This document shows, one piece after another, positions 19,219 through 28,097 of a stretch of 64,000 nucleotides of DNA. The stretch covers positions 310,001 through 374,000 of the forward strand of contig AAXZ01000002.1 of NCBI GenBank assembly GCA_000169395.1, read 5' to 3'. The position numbers and the translations under genes were made by a program. The stretch is from Rhodobacteraceae bacterium HTCC2150. GTDB lineage: Bacteria; Pseudomonadota; Alphaproteobacteria; Rhodobacterales; Rhodobacteraceae. How positions within the stretch are numbered: position 1 is the first letter of the stretch; each line of letters opens with the position of its first letter. The notes under the pieces are model-generated. The model was not told the DNA's origin, did no database searches, and worked only from the letters and a program-made list of their open reading frames with translations.

Positions 19219-20154
19219 TCAGCCGAGCTGAATTGTTTCTACGGGGATGTTTGGCACGGGCGAATCTGCGCCGATAGGTTTGTCGTCGGCCGTTTCATCA
19301 TTCGTCAAAACCCGTACCAATTTTCGCGCGTACATCTTGTGCGCCAACCACGCAGCTAGATACAAGCCATCCGTCGGGCGTTCCAGTGGCGTCGGCGCAT
19401 CACGGACCATTTTGGCCGGGGCCCAAACGATTGCTTGTCCGTTTTTAACGCTCCAATCCAGTTCAGTCATGGTTTCCACAACCGCAACTTCGGGATTTTT
19501 TGATGCTAATGCCCAAACATTTTGATTTATAGACAATAGGTTAATCATCATCTTTGATGTTCCCGCCATATCATCAAGGTTTTGCGCAGCATTCATACCA
19601 AGGCAAAATATAACTGGCGCTTTGTCTGAGATTTTGGCCGAAATGACGGCTGAGACTTCTTCATGCTGCAAAGCACTCTCGGAAAGGAAAAAAACGTCGA
19701 TCTGACCCAATGTTTCAGCATCGCTGATTTCGGGAACACGACTAACATCACGATCACGAACTGTTTCAACACCCAAACGAAACGGGCCGCGATCAAGTTT
19801 TTCTATTCGCAAATAAACCCGCTCGGCCATCTCGTTTTGCAGGATCAATTCAGATATTCGATCCGCCAAAGTTTCCAACAGGTTTAAACGCTCCGCAGCC
19901 AACGCCGCATTTATCGCCTCGGTTAACGTATCGTATGATAAAATCAGATCCACATTATCATTTGTAGATGCTGAAGGCGCCGCAACCTCGACGACCACAT
20001 TAAAGCGCAAACGCTGAATCAAATCGCGTTCGCCCTCAAAGGCACCGATTTCAACACCAACCTCATAGTCACCCAAAGAAATTCGGTCACGATCACCCGT
20101 CGATTTTGCGCGGGCAACTAAAGGGGCAAATGCCAAGGAAACATCATCATTCAT
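19219..20154 (-). CDS. folB: Dihydroneopterin aldolase with long C-terminal extension
   Basis: Folate-pathway aldolase converting dihydroneopterin to hydroxymethyl-dihydropterin and glycolaldehyde. Seen: 311 aa, whereas FolB alone is about 120 aa. Residues 22-140 carry the FolB domain: DRISLGDYEVGVEIGAFEGERD, LSYDTLTEAINA, and LNLLETLADRISELIL with the catalytic region. Residues 150-311 are an extension (SDAETLGQIDVFFLSESAL onward) with no domain I recognise; a similar tail occurs in Rhodobacterales homologues as far as I know. folP follows 38 nt later on the same strand, supporting the folate assignment. Confidence 0.85.
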   Translation of the reverse strand: MNDDVSLAFAPLVARAKSTGDRDRISLGDYEVGVEIGAFEGERDLIQRLRFNVVVEVAAPSASTNDNVDLILSYDTLTEAINAALAAERLNLLETLADRISELILQNEMAERVYLRIEKLDRGPFRLGVETVRDRDVSRVPEISDAETLGQIDVFFLSESALQHEEVSAVISAKISDKAPVIFCLGMNAAQNLDDMAGTSKMMINLLSINQNVWALASKNPEVAVVETMTELDWSVKNGQAIVWAPAKMVRDAPTPLERPTDGLYLAAWLAHKMYARKLVRVLTNDETADDKPIGADSPVPNIPVETIQLG

Positions 20155-20206
20155 AGCAAAAGCATTAACGCCAAGCGATCAGATAGGAAACAAGGGATTA
20201 AGCGAC

Positions 20207-20866
20207 TTAGGTATTTGTATAGAACAAATGCACGCCAATTTGCGCCGTTTTACGAAACTTGCGTGCCCACGAAGGGCGAACGGCTGTTGTGTGATAAAAT
20301 GTGGCACCACTTGTTAGGCTTCGCGGCGCGCCATCCATCATTAAACGTGCTACTTTGCCAACGCGGTTCCATGACTTTTTGTCCGAAACGTTTTCAGGAC
20401 GTCCATCACAAGTATAAGAAAACTGGCAAGCGTGTTTGCGCCCAGTTCCCTGATTGACAACTTTGCAAATCGAACTTGGGAAGCGTGAACTGTCAGCGCG
20501 GTTCAAAATCACCTCGGCGACCGCAAATTGACCTTTGACGCTTTCGCCACGGGCCTCAAAATACAAGGCTTCTGTCAAACAACGCCACTCCGAGTTGCCG
20601 CTCGCCGTGCGTTGGCTGTCTAGATAATCGGTCGTATAGTTAAAACCGCGCTTTGTGCGACGCGTATATTTTGAAGCGCGCGGGATTGTCGTCTTAAGTT
20701 TATTAAGATTACTGTTGCTGATTGACGCAAGATTTACTTTTTCTTGCCCCAAAAGATGCAGCATTTGCCCATCAATATCAGGCGAGGCCACAGCACGCAG
20801 GCCCGCCCCGAAATCGCCAACAACAAGGGCGAAACTTAACATTAAGAAGGCAAATCTGTTGCCCAT
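20207..20866 (-). CDS. Cell wall hydrolase, SleB type (Hydrolase_2)
   Basis: Exported peptidoglycan hydrolase of 219 aa. The N-terminus (MGNRFAFLMLSFALVVGDFG) is a signal peptide or membrane anchor, followed by a low-complexity linker. The SleB catalytic domain fills residues 105-219: CLTEALYFEARGE (the essential Glu), FAVAEVILNRADSSRFP, CQFSYTCDG and GATFYHTTAVRPSWA. In spore formers this domain is a lytic transglycosylase; here it probably trims periplasmic peptidoglycan. It ends the minus-strand run downstream of the PPDK-like gene. Confidence 0.88.
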   Translation of the reverse strand: MGNRFAFLMLSFALVVGDFGAGLRAVASPDIDGQMLHLLGQEKVNLASISNSNLNKLKTTIPRASKYTRRTKRGFNYTTDYLDSQRTASGNSEWRCLTEALYFEARGESVKGQFAVAEVILNRADSSRFPSSICKVVNQGTGRKHACQFSYTCDGRPENVSDKKSWNRVGKVARLMMDGAPRSLTSGATFYHTTAVRPSWARKFRKTAQIGVHLFYTNT

Positions 20867-21026
20867 AAATCTGTTCCCGAAAACTACAAACGCCGAAACG
20901 CACGATTTTAAGATGTGAACTGCTATCCAAAATGGTCAAATCAGTCCAGTGTGCGGGTGATTTGACCTAGATTTGTGGCGATTATGCGGCAATTTTTAAC
21001 AAAATTGAACGGTAACTGTGGATAAC

Positions 21027-23597
21027 TTACCGCTTGATAAGCTCTACAGCCTTGCGAAACGAGTTGGAAATCGACCGTTTTTCTTTTCGAATGCCTTTGT
21101 CTCGTACGGCCAATTGGGCCGCAGCCAACCGTGATCCCGGCACGCGGTAGGGTGAGCAGGACACATAATTCATGCCAAGTGATCGGCAATATGCGATAGA
21201 ATCTGGATTGCCAGCGTGTTCGCCACAAATTGATAAAGTAATCCCTTCGCTTTCAGATCGCGCCCTTTCACAGCCCAAAGACAAGAGTTCGCCAACCCCC
21301 TCAACATCCAATGTGTGAAAAGGGTCCTCTGGATAAACGTTTTGCGCAACATAAGCGCCCATAAAACGCCCTGCGTCATCGCGGGACAAGCCATAGGTCA
21401 TTTGCGTCAAATCGTTTGTTCCAAAACTGATGAAACCGGCGTGTTTAGCAATATCACCAGATCGCAAAGCCGCGCGTGGTGTTTCAACCATGACACCCAG
21501 TTTATAGTCAAATTCCACGCCACTTTCGACATGCACGGCGGCCGCCATGGCCTCAATCCTTGCTTGAATAACTTCAACTTCTCGCATGACAGACACAAGT
21601 GGGATCATGATTTCGGGTGCTGCATGTATACCTTCGGCTTTGCATTCAACCGTTGCCTCAAAAATTGCGCGTGCCTGCATTTCATAGATTTCCGGCACGG
21701 TCACACCAAGGCGCACCCCACGAAGGCCCAACATGGGATTAAACTCTGTCAGGCTTTCGACGCGGGCGTTCACTTTTGAAACAGGAAGATCCATCGCTTC
21801 TGCCAGTTTTCGTACGCCGTTTTTAGAACTTGGCAAAAATTCATGCAAGGGCGGATCAAACAAACGAATGCACACCGGCTTGCCATCCATCACACGAAAC
21901 AATTCTTTGAAATCATTGCGTTGCATCGGCAGCAATCGCGCCAAAGCTTGGGTTCTGTCACTGGTTTCATCCGCGAAAATCATTTCGCGCATCACGGTTA
22001 ATCGATCGTCTTCAAAAAACATATGTTCAGTACGACAAAGACCAATACCATCTGCCCCAAATCGACGGGCGACTTCGGCTTCACCTTCACTGTCCACGTT
22101 GGCACGAACACCAATATCAGCAGCAGTCTCGGCCCAGCCCATGAAAGTTGTGAAATAGTCATTCAATGCCGCGGGCAAAGTGGCAACGGCGCCGCGCAAC
22201 GCTTGTCCAGCCGCGCCGTCCAGCGTGATCACATCACCTGCCCCCAAGATTTCCCCAGTTTCTAATTCAACGGTTTTGTCTTTCATTGAAACGTTAATGC
22301 TGCTGGCGCCAACCACGCATGGCACACCCAAACCACGAGCGATAACGGCTGCGTGGCTGGTAATGCCACCGCGTTCAGTTAATACACCTAGGGCCTCGTG
22401 CATGCCGCGAATATCCTCGGTTGAGGTCTCAGCGCGCACCAATATACATGCCTCGCCTTGGGCCGCTGCTGTCTGTGCTGCGGTTGCCGAAAACACAATT
22501 TTTCCTGTGGCGGCACCCGGACTGGCGGCAATGCCAGTTGCCAAAATTTCGCGTGGCGCATCTGGGTCTACGCGCGGATGCAATAATTCAGTCAGGGCCT
22601 GTGGTTCGACGCGCAACAACGCATGATCAGTTGGAATGACATCATCGTTTGCCAAATCAACAGCAATGCGCAGATTTGCAAAGGCACCGCGCGGCACGCG
22701 CAATGCATCAATCATACTCAATTCACCGTCTTCCAATGTAAATTCAATTTGCATTTCTTCGCGCAGGCCAAACCGACAACGCGCGCCCTGTTCAATCAGG
22801 GCCGCAAATGTTTCAGGTTCACGTTCTTCAAGCGAAGATCCACGTTCATCTTTGGTCAGATAAATCGCGCGATCTGCTTCTGCTAACGCTTCCCTACCTT
22901 GGCTTTGGCTTAAATAGCGCCCCGTTATCTGAGGCTCGCCAGTTTCTGCATTCACAAATTGAATGACACCGGAACCAGATTCGCCCTGTCCAAGGCCAAA
23001 GGCCATGCGTTGTACCAACAGCCCAAGCCCCGCGTCGGCAGGCGCGCCCTTTGCTTGGCGTAAAAGGCGTGCTGACGTTCCTTCCCAAGCACGTGCCATG
23101 GACCGTAACACTTCGGATAATTGCACGGATACGTCCGTGGGAAACGGTTCCTCAACTTCAATTTCATACGCGGCTAACGCTTCTTTGATCGTTTGGCTTG
23201 GTGGAAACTCTTCGGCATCAAGCCGCGCCACATCAATTGCGTAGGACTGAATAAATCGCAAATACAGTGCCTCTGCTGCGGCTTTACCCGTTTTTTTGGC
23301 TAGTTTTTCAACGCTTTGCGGATTCATTCCAATATTTAAAACGGTACCTGGCCCACCCCAGTCAGAAGTTTGCGCACTTGGGCGAACTGAAACTAATGGT
23401 AATTCTCCAAAATGGTCCAGCATTTCATTTAGATCAAATTCAGCACCAGACGCTAGTTTGCGCACTGCCTCAAAGGGCAGAGCCACCGTGTCGGGCACGG
23501 GCATATCCAATCGGATCAACCTTTGCAGGCATTTGGCACGCGCCCCATGTTCATCGGCATGAATTGGGGCGGTCTGACTGATGGGTTCGAAAATCAC
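21027..23597 (-). CDS. ppdK: Pyruvate, phosphate dikinase-like protein with divergent ATP-grasp region
   Basis: PPDK interconverts pyruvate + ATP + Pi with PEP + AMP + PPi. Seen: 856 aa. The swivelling domain has the phospho-histidine in GGITSHAAVIARGLGVPCVVG. The C-terminal PEP/pyruvate barrel is intact: GLCRTEHMFF, GVMVETPRAAL, GTNDLTQMTYG, CGEHAGNPDSI, and the proton-donor Cys in YVSCSPYRVP. The N-terminal nucleotide-binding part is atypical: the usual GGKGANLAEM glycine loop is missing, and the SVRSGA...MPGMMDTVLN block reads SVRPSAQTSDWGGPGTVLN. It may be a specialised PPDK paralogue. Start: GTG at 23597 (an in-frame TAG lies upstream and no ATG). Next to glyS, as in related genomes. Confidence 0.8.
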   Translation of the reverse strand: MIFEPISQTAPIHADEHGARAKCLQRLIRLDMPVPDTVALPFEAVRKLASGAEFDLNEMLDHFGELPLVSVRPSAQTSDWGGPGTVLNIGMNPQSVEKLAKKTGKAAAEALYLRFIQSYAIDVARLDAEEFPPSQTIKEALAAYEIEVEEPFPTDVSVQLSEVLRSMARAWEGTSARLLRQAKGAPADAGLGLLVQRMAFGLGQGESGSGVIQFVNAETGEPQITGRYLSQSQGREALAEADRAIYLTKDERGSSLEEREPETFAALIEQGARCRFGLREEMQIEFTLEDGELSMIDALRVPRGAFANLRIAVDLANDDVIPTDHALLRVEPQALTELLHPRVDPDAPREILATGIAASPGAATGKIVFSATAAQTAAAQGEACILVRAETSTEDIRGMHEALGVLTERGGITSHAAVIARGLGVPCVVGASSINVSMKDKTVELETGEILGAGDVITLDGAAGQALRGAVATLPAALNDYFTTFMGWAETAADIGVRANVDSEGEAEVARRFGADGIGLCRTEHMFFEDDRLTVMREMIFADETSDRTQALARLLPMQRNDFKELFRVMDGKPVCIRLFDPPLHEFLPSSKNGVRKLAEAMDLPVSKVNARVESLTEFNPMLGLRGVRLGVTVPEIYEMQARAIFEATVECKAEGIHAAPEIMIPLVSVMREVEVIQARIEAMAAAVHVESGVEFDYKLGVMVETPRAALRSGDIAKHAGFISFGTNDLTQMTYGLSRDDAGRFMGAYVAQNVYPEDPFHTLDVEGVGELLSLGCERARSESEGITLSICGEHAGNPDSIAYCRSLGMNYVSCSPYRVPGSRLAAAQLAVRDKGIRKEKRSISNSFRKAVELIKR

Positions 23598-23607
23598 GGG
23601 ACAAATA

Positions 23608-23636
23608 CCTATGCTGCGCTGCAGCTAGAGCATAGG
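23608..23636 (-). promoter_or_regulatory. Hairpin covering the ppdK ribosome site
   Basis: CCTATGCT at 23608-23615 pairs perfectly with AGCATAGG at 23629-23636 across a 13-nt loop, inside the 87-nt glyS-ppdK gap. In the mRNA sense the AUAGG arm provides the only purine-rich ribosome-site candidate before the GUG start, so the stem could limit ppdK translation. Confidence 0.4.
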
Positions 23637-23684
23637 CATTTCATTTAACTTAGCAAGCACAACAAATAGATAGGTGCCTAGAAC

Positions 23685-25742
23685 TTAGCCCTCAACGCGT
23701 GACAAATCCGCAGTTGACGTACAGATTGCGCGAATGCGGTGCAACAAGTTGAGACGATTGCGACGAACGATTTCATTGTCGGAATTAACTTGAACAGCCT
23801 CAAAGAACCCATCGATCGGCGCGCGCAGGGCTGCCATTGCTGACATAGCAGCGGCAAAATCATCTGCCACTAGTGCAGGTTTGATTGCAGCATCCGCCGT
23901 ATCAAGCGCCGCAAACAATGCTTTTTCGGCATCGTCCTCTGCAAATTTGATGTCCGCGCCGTATTCATACGAAACGCCATCTTTGGTTTCAGCTTGGGTC
24001 AAAATATTGTTGGCGCGTTTATAGCCCTGCAACAAGTTTTCCCCATCATCGGTTTTCAACAAATCCGCCAAGGCTGTTGCACGTTTTACCAACAAAGACA
24101 GATCGTCGTTGTTGGCCATGGCAAGGCAGGCATCGATAACATCATGGCGAATGCCCTGATCCCGAAGATAGGTTTTTAAGCGGTCATGGAAAAATGAAAG
24201 CAAATCTTCAGCGTTTGCATTTTCATATCCTCTTGCGAACACTGATTTCAGGTTCATTGAAAGATCATTGTCCAACGTAAGGCGGATCACGCCAAGGGCC
24301 GCACGACGCAGCGCAAACGGGTCTTTTGAACCCGTTGGTTTTTCGTCAATTGCCCAGAACCCTGTCAGCGTATCGATTTTATCGGCCAATGCCACAGCCA
24401 CAGAAACGGGATTACTTGGCACATCATCTGATGGCCCTAATGGTGAATAATGTTCCTGTGCCGACAAGGCGATGTCATCTGACATGCCCGCAGCCGTTGC
24501 ATAATACCGCCCCATCAAACCTTGAAGTTCGGGGAATTCATATACCATTTCACTGGATAGATCGGCTTTAGCAACTCGCGCAGCATTTTCAGCAACTTCT
24601 GCATCCGCACCTACCATTGGCGCAATTTCACGTGCCAATGTCGCGATGCGATCAATACGTGCAGATTGGGTCCCCAGTTTATTGTGGAACGTCACATTTT
24701 CAAGTGATTTCACCCATGACCCAATGTCAGACTTCGCAACGCGCAAATCATTTTCCCAGAAAAACTTGGCATCCGCCAAACGTGCAGACAGTACTTTTTG
24801 GTTACCGGCCAAAATTGTGGCACCGTTGTCTTTGGTATCGCGGTTCGCCACGGTAATGAATTTCTCAATTCGGCCCGTTTTAGGATTTTTAACACTAAAG
24901 AACTTTTGATGCTCTTTCATCGAGGTTTGCAAAACTTCGGGCGGCAAGTCCAAGAAATCATCATCGATTGCCCCCATAAGCACAACGGGCCATTCAACAA
25001 GGCCAGCGACCTCGGTCAACAAGCCTTTGTCATCAACCACCTCTAGGCCTTGCGCAAAGGCCTGATTGGTTGCATCGGCCCAAATGTGATCGGCACGATC
25101 TGTTGCACGTAAAATCACGTGATTTTGGCGCAGTTTTGTGGCGTAATCATCAAAATCAGTTACAGAAAAACGCCCAGTCCCCATGAACCTATGGCCCTCG
25201 GTGGTGTTGTTTGCGGCAATGCCGTCAACATCAAAGGGAACGACCTCGGAACCGGCCTCGTCTGACAACACGCACAAAATGGAATGCAATGGACGCACCC
25301 AACGTAATTCACCCGTTCCCCAACGCATGGCCTTGGGCCAAGGGAAATTGCGTATGGTATCTGTTATGACCTCGGCTGCAATAATGGGCGCTGCGCGGCC
25401 CGCTTTTTCGATCCGGGCAAAATATACTTGGCCCTTTTTCTCATCGCGTACGTCTAGTTGATCGCGGGTAAGACCGGCACCGCGCAAGAAACCTTCGATT
25501 GCCTTTGCAGGTGCATCAACGCGTGGTCCCTTGCGTTCCTCAACGATCATCGGGCTTTCAGCAAGCAAGCCCTCAACAACCAAGGTCAAACGACGGGGCG
25601 TGCTGAATGCCTCGGCACTTGCATATGTTAGACCACTTTTCACCAAGCCATCGGTCACCAGTTTTTTCAAATCATTGGCCGCACGCGTTTGCATGCGCGC
25701 TGGGATTTCTTCGGAGAACAGTTCAAGTAATAGATCAGGCAT
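23685..25742 (-). CDS. glyS: Glycyl-tRNA synthetase beta subunit
   Basis: Beta subunit of the bacterial heterotetrameric glycyl-tRNA synthetase, which helps bind tRNA-Gly. Seen: 685 aa. Start MPDLLLELFSEEIPARMQ is the diagnostic N-terminus. Further blocks are MRWGTGELRWVRPLHSI, the HD-like region MKEHQKFFSV, ELQGLMGRYYA and PFALRRAALGVIRL; the C-terminal anticodon-binding helices end near DGFFEAVQVNSDNE. An upstream in-frame ATG adds nine residues but lacks conservation. The alpha subunit gene glyQ is 1.3 kb upstream on the same strand, separated by two small genes rather than adjacent as is common elsewhere. Confidence 0.96.
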   Translation of the reverse strand: MPDLLLELFSEEIPARMQTRAANDLKKLVTDGLVKSGLTYASAEAFSTPRRLTLVVEGLLAESPMIVEERKGPRVDAPAKAIEGFLRGAGLTRDQLDVRDEKKGQVYFARIEKAGRAAPIIAAEVITDTIRNFPWPKAMRWGTGELRWVRPLHSILCVLSDEAGSEVVPFDVDGIAANNTTEGHRFMGTGRFSVTDFDDYATKLRQNHVILRATDRADHIWADATNQAFAQGLEVVDDKGLLTEVAGLVEWPVVLMGAIDDDFLDLPPEVLQTSMKEHQKFFSVKNPKTGRIEKFITVANRDTKDNGATILAGNQKVLSARLADAKFFWENDLRVAKSDIGSWVKSLENVTFHNKLGTQSARIDRIATLAREIAPMVGADAEVAENAARVAKADLSSEMVYEFPELQGLMGRYYATAAGMSDDIALSAQEHYSPLGPSDDVPSNPVSVAVALADKIDTLTGFWAIDEKPTGSKDPFALRRAALGVIRLTLDNDLSMNLKSVFARGYENANAEDLLSFFHDRLKTYLRDQGIRHDVIDACLAMANNDDLSLLVKRATALADLLKTDDGENLLQGYKRANNILTQAETKDGVSYEYGADIKFAEDDAEKALFAALDTADAAIKPALVADDFAAAMSAMAALRAPIDGFFEAVQVNSDNEIVRRNRLNLLHRIRAICTSTADLSRVEG

Positions 25743-25789
25743 TGGATTTCCAAGTTTGTGGCTAGTCACCCTATATTCGGGCGATCTTA

Positions 25790-26500
25790 TTAGTGCCAGT
25801 AAAGATTAATCATCGGATCCGGGTTGGCGGCGGTAAATCTGCGCAAACGGTTGAGTTTTGGCATCAAGCGCCAACTGTTGAACCTCTCATGCGTTTCGAC
25901 AAAAAGCGCACCAAAAGGTTTAGGTGAATTTTTTTGGCATAAAGCTTCAAGGATAGGCCATTCCGCGCCTTCGATGTCCATTTTTATCAAAGCCGGTGAT
26001 TTGGGCAAGGACGCAACAAAATCGAAAAAATTGACCTGTTCAACATCGACGGAATTTTCTGGATCCATTGAAAACCGGCTTTTACGAACAACTGACGAGC
26101 CTAAAGATTTGCTTTTGGGATTTCGATCATAGTTTTTAGCGCGCAATAATTGAACACTGCCAGTGGTTGCACCAATTGCTTTTGGGTGCAGGACAACGTT
26201 GGACAGATTACCTGTACTTTCTTCTAACATCTCAAAAGTGTTGGGATCAGGTTCAAACGAATGAACTTTCGCCCCCGTGGCGGCAAGTTTTTGTGTGAAT
26301 TCACCAATATTGGCACCCAAATCCAGACAGATGTCATCGGGCCCAAGTTTGGCCAATGCCAAATCAAATTCATTCGCTGCAACAGCAGAAAACTGTGGTT
26401 TAACTTTTTTGTAAAACCATAACCCGAAGACACCTGGCAAATTTGATCCGAGGTTCATTGCGCGAAACTTCAACGAATTTTGTTCAATCACAGAATTCAA
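25790..26500 (-). CDS. FkbM-family methyltransferase
   Basis: SAM-dependent methyltransferase of 236 aa. The cofactor-binding motif is ICLDLGANIGEFTQKLA (about residues 57-73), followed by the acidic VHSFEPDPNTFEML, VVLHPKAIG, and the FkbM signature LIKMDIEGAEWPILEAL near residue 170. FkbM enzymes O-methylate sugars, polyketides or other hydroxyls; the target here is unknown. It sits between glyQ and glyS, 5 nt from the DUF6446 gene, in an otherwise translation-related operon, so it may simply be a passenger. A role in tRNA modification would be speculation. Confidence 0.85.
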   Translation of the reverse strand: MNSVIEQNSLKFRAMNLGSNLPGVFGLWFYKKVKPQFSAVAANEFDLALAKLGPDDICLDLGANIGEFTQKLAATGAKVHSFEPDPNTFEMLEESTGNLSNVVLHPKAIGATTGSVQLLRAKNYDRNPKSKSLGSSVVRKSRFSMDPENSVDVEQVNFFDFVASLPKSPALIKMDIEGAEWPILEALCQKNSPKPFGALFVETHERFNSWRLMPKLNRLRRFTAANPDPMINLYWH

Positions 26501-26505
26501 AAGCT

Positions 26506-26982
26506 TTACTCCTCGTATTTTTCGTTTGGCTGGTGCCAGACGAATGCACGACCATCAGGATACACCGCGATCACACGATCAAAACCGTCGGTGAAGTTTT
26601 CCTGCCCCATGAAGCCAATCGCCTCACCACTTTCTAACGCGGCACCAATTGCTTTCGCATCATAGCAATCGAACCAATTTGGTCCTGTGCGCGGCTCTGC
26701 TTTGTCAAAGATCACAAATGTTTCCGTCAAAATAGACAGCGACAAAGGTGTCGTGAAACATCCGCGAAACCGAACAGGTGCTGAACTGGCATCGATGCCT
26801 TGGAAACTTTCAACTAAAATTTCCTCGGGTTGCCCAGAAACCAGTGACGTCATTTGAATTTCGTATGCGCCAACAGGTTCTGCGACAGCTTCATAATAGT
26901 AGTGAACCTGAAAATAATACGTCAGCGCGCCGATTATCAATGCGCTCACTACGATAAATCCTGCGATGATTTTGCCGACCAT
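26506..26982 (-). CDS. DUF6446-type membrane-anchored protein
   Basis: Protein of 158 aa with one N-terminal hydrophobic helix (residues 4-26, KIIAGFIVVSALIIGALTYY) and a periplasmic domain containing two cysteines (RFRGCFTTP and WFDCYDAKA) that may form a disulfide. It resembles the Rhodobacterales family DUF6446, found next to glyQ; some databases label such proteins histidine kinase, but no kinase motif is present. Function unknown. Confidence 0.7.
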   Translation of the reverse strand: MVGKIIAGFIVVSALIIGALTYYFQVHYYYEAVAEPVGAYEIQMTSLVSGQPEEILVESFQGIDASSAPVRFRGCFTTPLSLSILTETFVIFDKAEPRTGPNWFDCYDAKAIGAALESGEAIGFMGQENFTDGFDRVIAVYPDGRAFVWHQPNEKYEE

Positions 26983-27027
26983 TTTAGGTCTCCTGAAAGA
27001 ATTAATTGCATGGGGTTAAGCGGCAAA

Positions 27028-27957
27028 TTAAGCTGCCCAACCACCCGCTGTGGTTTCTACAAATGCATCTGCGCAACGTTTTGCAAGCGTGCGAACACGG
27101 CCGATGTAAGCTTGACGTTCTGTAACCGAAATCACGCCGCGTGCGTCAAGCAGGTTAAACAAATGACTGGCCTTGATGCATTGATCATAAGCTGGGTGCG
27201 CCATGACAATGCGCTTGCCGGTTTTGGGATCGTCATAAGGCGCGTCCAAAATGCGGGCGCATTCGGCCTCTGCATCTACGAAGTGTTGCAACAGAATATC
27301 TGTGTCCGCGACGTCAAAGTTCCAACGCGAATACTCCGCCTCGGTTTGAGCGAAAATATCGCCGTATTTCAACGGAATTGGCGCATCTGGATCATTGAAC
27401 GGCATGTCCATGACGTGATCGACACCCAAAATGTACATCGCAAGTCGTTCCAGACCATAGGTCAACTCGCCTGAAACTGGTTTACAGTCATGGCCGCCTA
27501 CCTGTTGAAAATAGGTAAACTGACTAACTTCCATACCATCACACCAAACCTCCCAACCAAGGCCCCATGCGCCCAAAGTTGGGCTTTCCCAATCGTCCTC
27601 AACAAAACGTATGTCGTGCATTTCCATATCGACACCGATGGCGACCAAAGAACCAAGATAAAGTGCCTGTAAATCGGGTGGGCTGGGCTTTAATATCGCT
27701 TGAAACTGATAATAATGCTGCAATCGATTTGGGTTTTCACCGTAGCGGCCATCCGTAGGACGGCGCGAAGGTTGCACATAAGCCGCTGCCCATGGCGTTG
27801 AACCCAATGAACGCAAGGTCGTTGCAGGATGAAAGGTCCCTGCCCCCACTTCCATGTCATAAGGTTGCAAAACTGCACAGCCCTTTGACGCCCAGTAGTT
27901 TTGCAATCGCAAAATGATCTCTTGGAATGAACGTGGTGCGGCGGTGTTGTCGGCCAT
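27028..27957 (-). CDS. glyQ: Glycyl-tRNA synthetase alpha subunit
   Basis: Catalytic alpha subunit of the heterotetrameric glycyl-tRNA synthetase, which charges tRNA-Gly. Seen: 309 aa, normal length. Start region [25 protein letters not shown], then [15 protein letters not shown], the class II motif region [46 protein letters not shown] and [12 protein letters not shown]. It opens the glyQ-DUF6446-fkbM-glyS-ppdK minus-strand series. A good sigma-70-like promoter lies just upstream. Confidence 0.97.
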   Translation of the reverse strand: MADNTAAPRSFQEIILRLQNYWASKGCAVLQPYDMEVGAGTFHPATTLRSLGSTPWAAAYVQPSRRPTDGRYGENPNRLQHYYQFQAILKPSPPDLQALYLGSLVAIGVDMEMHDIRFVEDDWESPTLGAWGLGWEVWCDGMEVSQFTYFQQVGGHDCKPVSGELTYGLERLAMYILGVDHVMDMPFNDPDAPIPLKYGDIFAQTEAEYSRWNFDVADTDILLQHFVDAEAECARILDAPYDDPKTGKRIVMAHPAYDQCIKASHLFNLLDARGVISVTERQAYIGRVRTLAKRCADAFVETTAGGWAA

Positions 27958-27984
27958 TTGGTATTCCCTTTTGAAAGCGCGATC

Positions 27985-28013
27985 TCAATAGGTCTTTGCG
28001 CACAGATGGTCAA
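27985..28013 (-). promoter_or_regulatory. Sigma-70-like promoter of glyQ
   Basis: On the minus strand TTGACC (28013-28008) and TATTGA (27990-27985) are separated by exactly 17 nt, 28 nt from the glyQ start codon. A second TTGACC faces the other way at 28031-28036, toward the SPOR-domain gene, making the two -35 boxes an 8-bp inverted repeat. Confidence 0.55.
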
Positions 28014-28097
28014 TTCCACCTGTGATTTAATTGACCTTCGGGCGATTATGCGGTTCAACTGCGTAACTGAAAAAATAACAAGAATCTTTGGAGCCAA

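Noticed and set aside
28008-28036. 8-bp inverted repeat between glyQ and the SPOR-domain gene as an operator
   Set aside because: Its arms are two outward-facing TTGACC -35 boxes; symmetrical promoters explain it.
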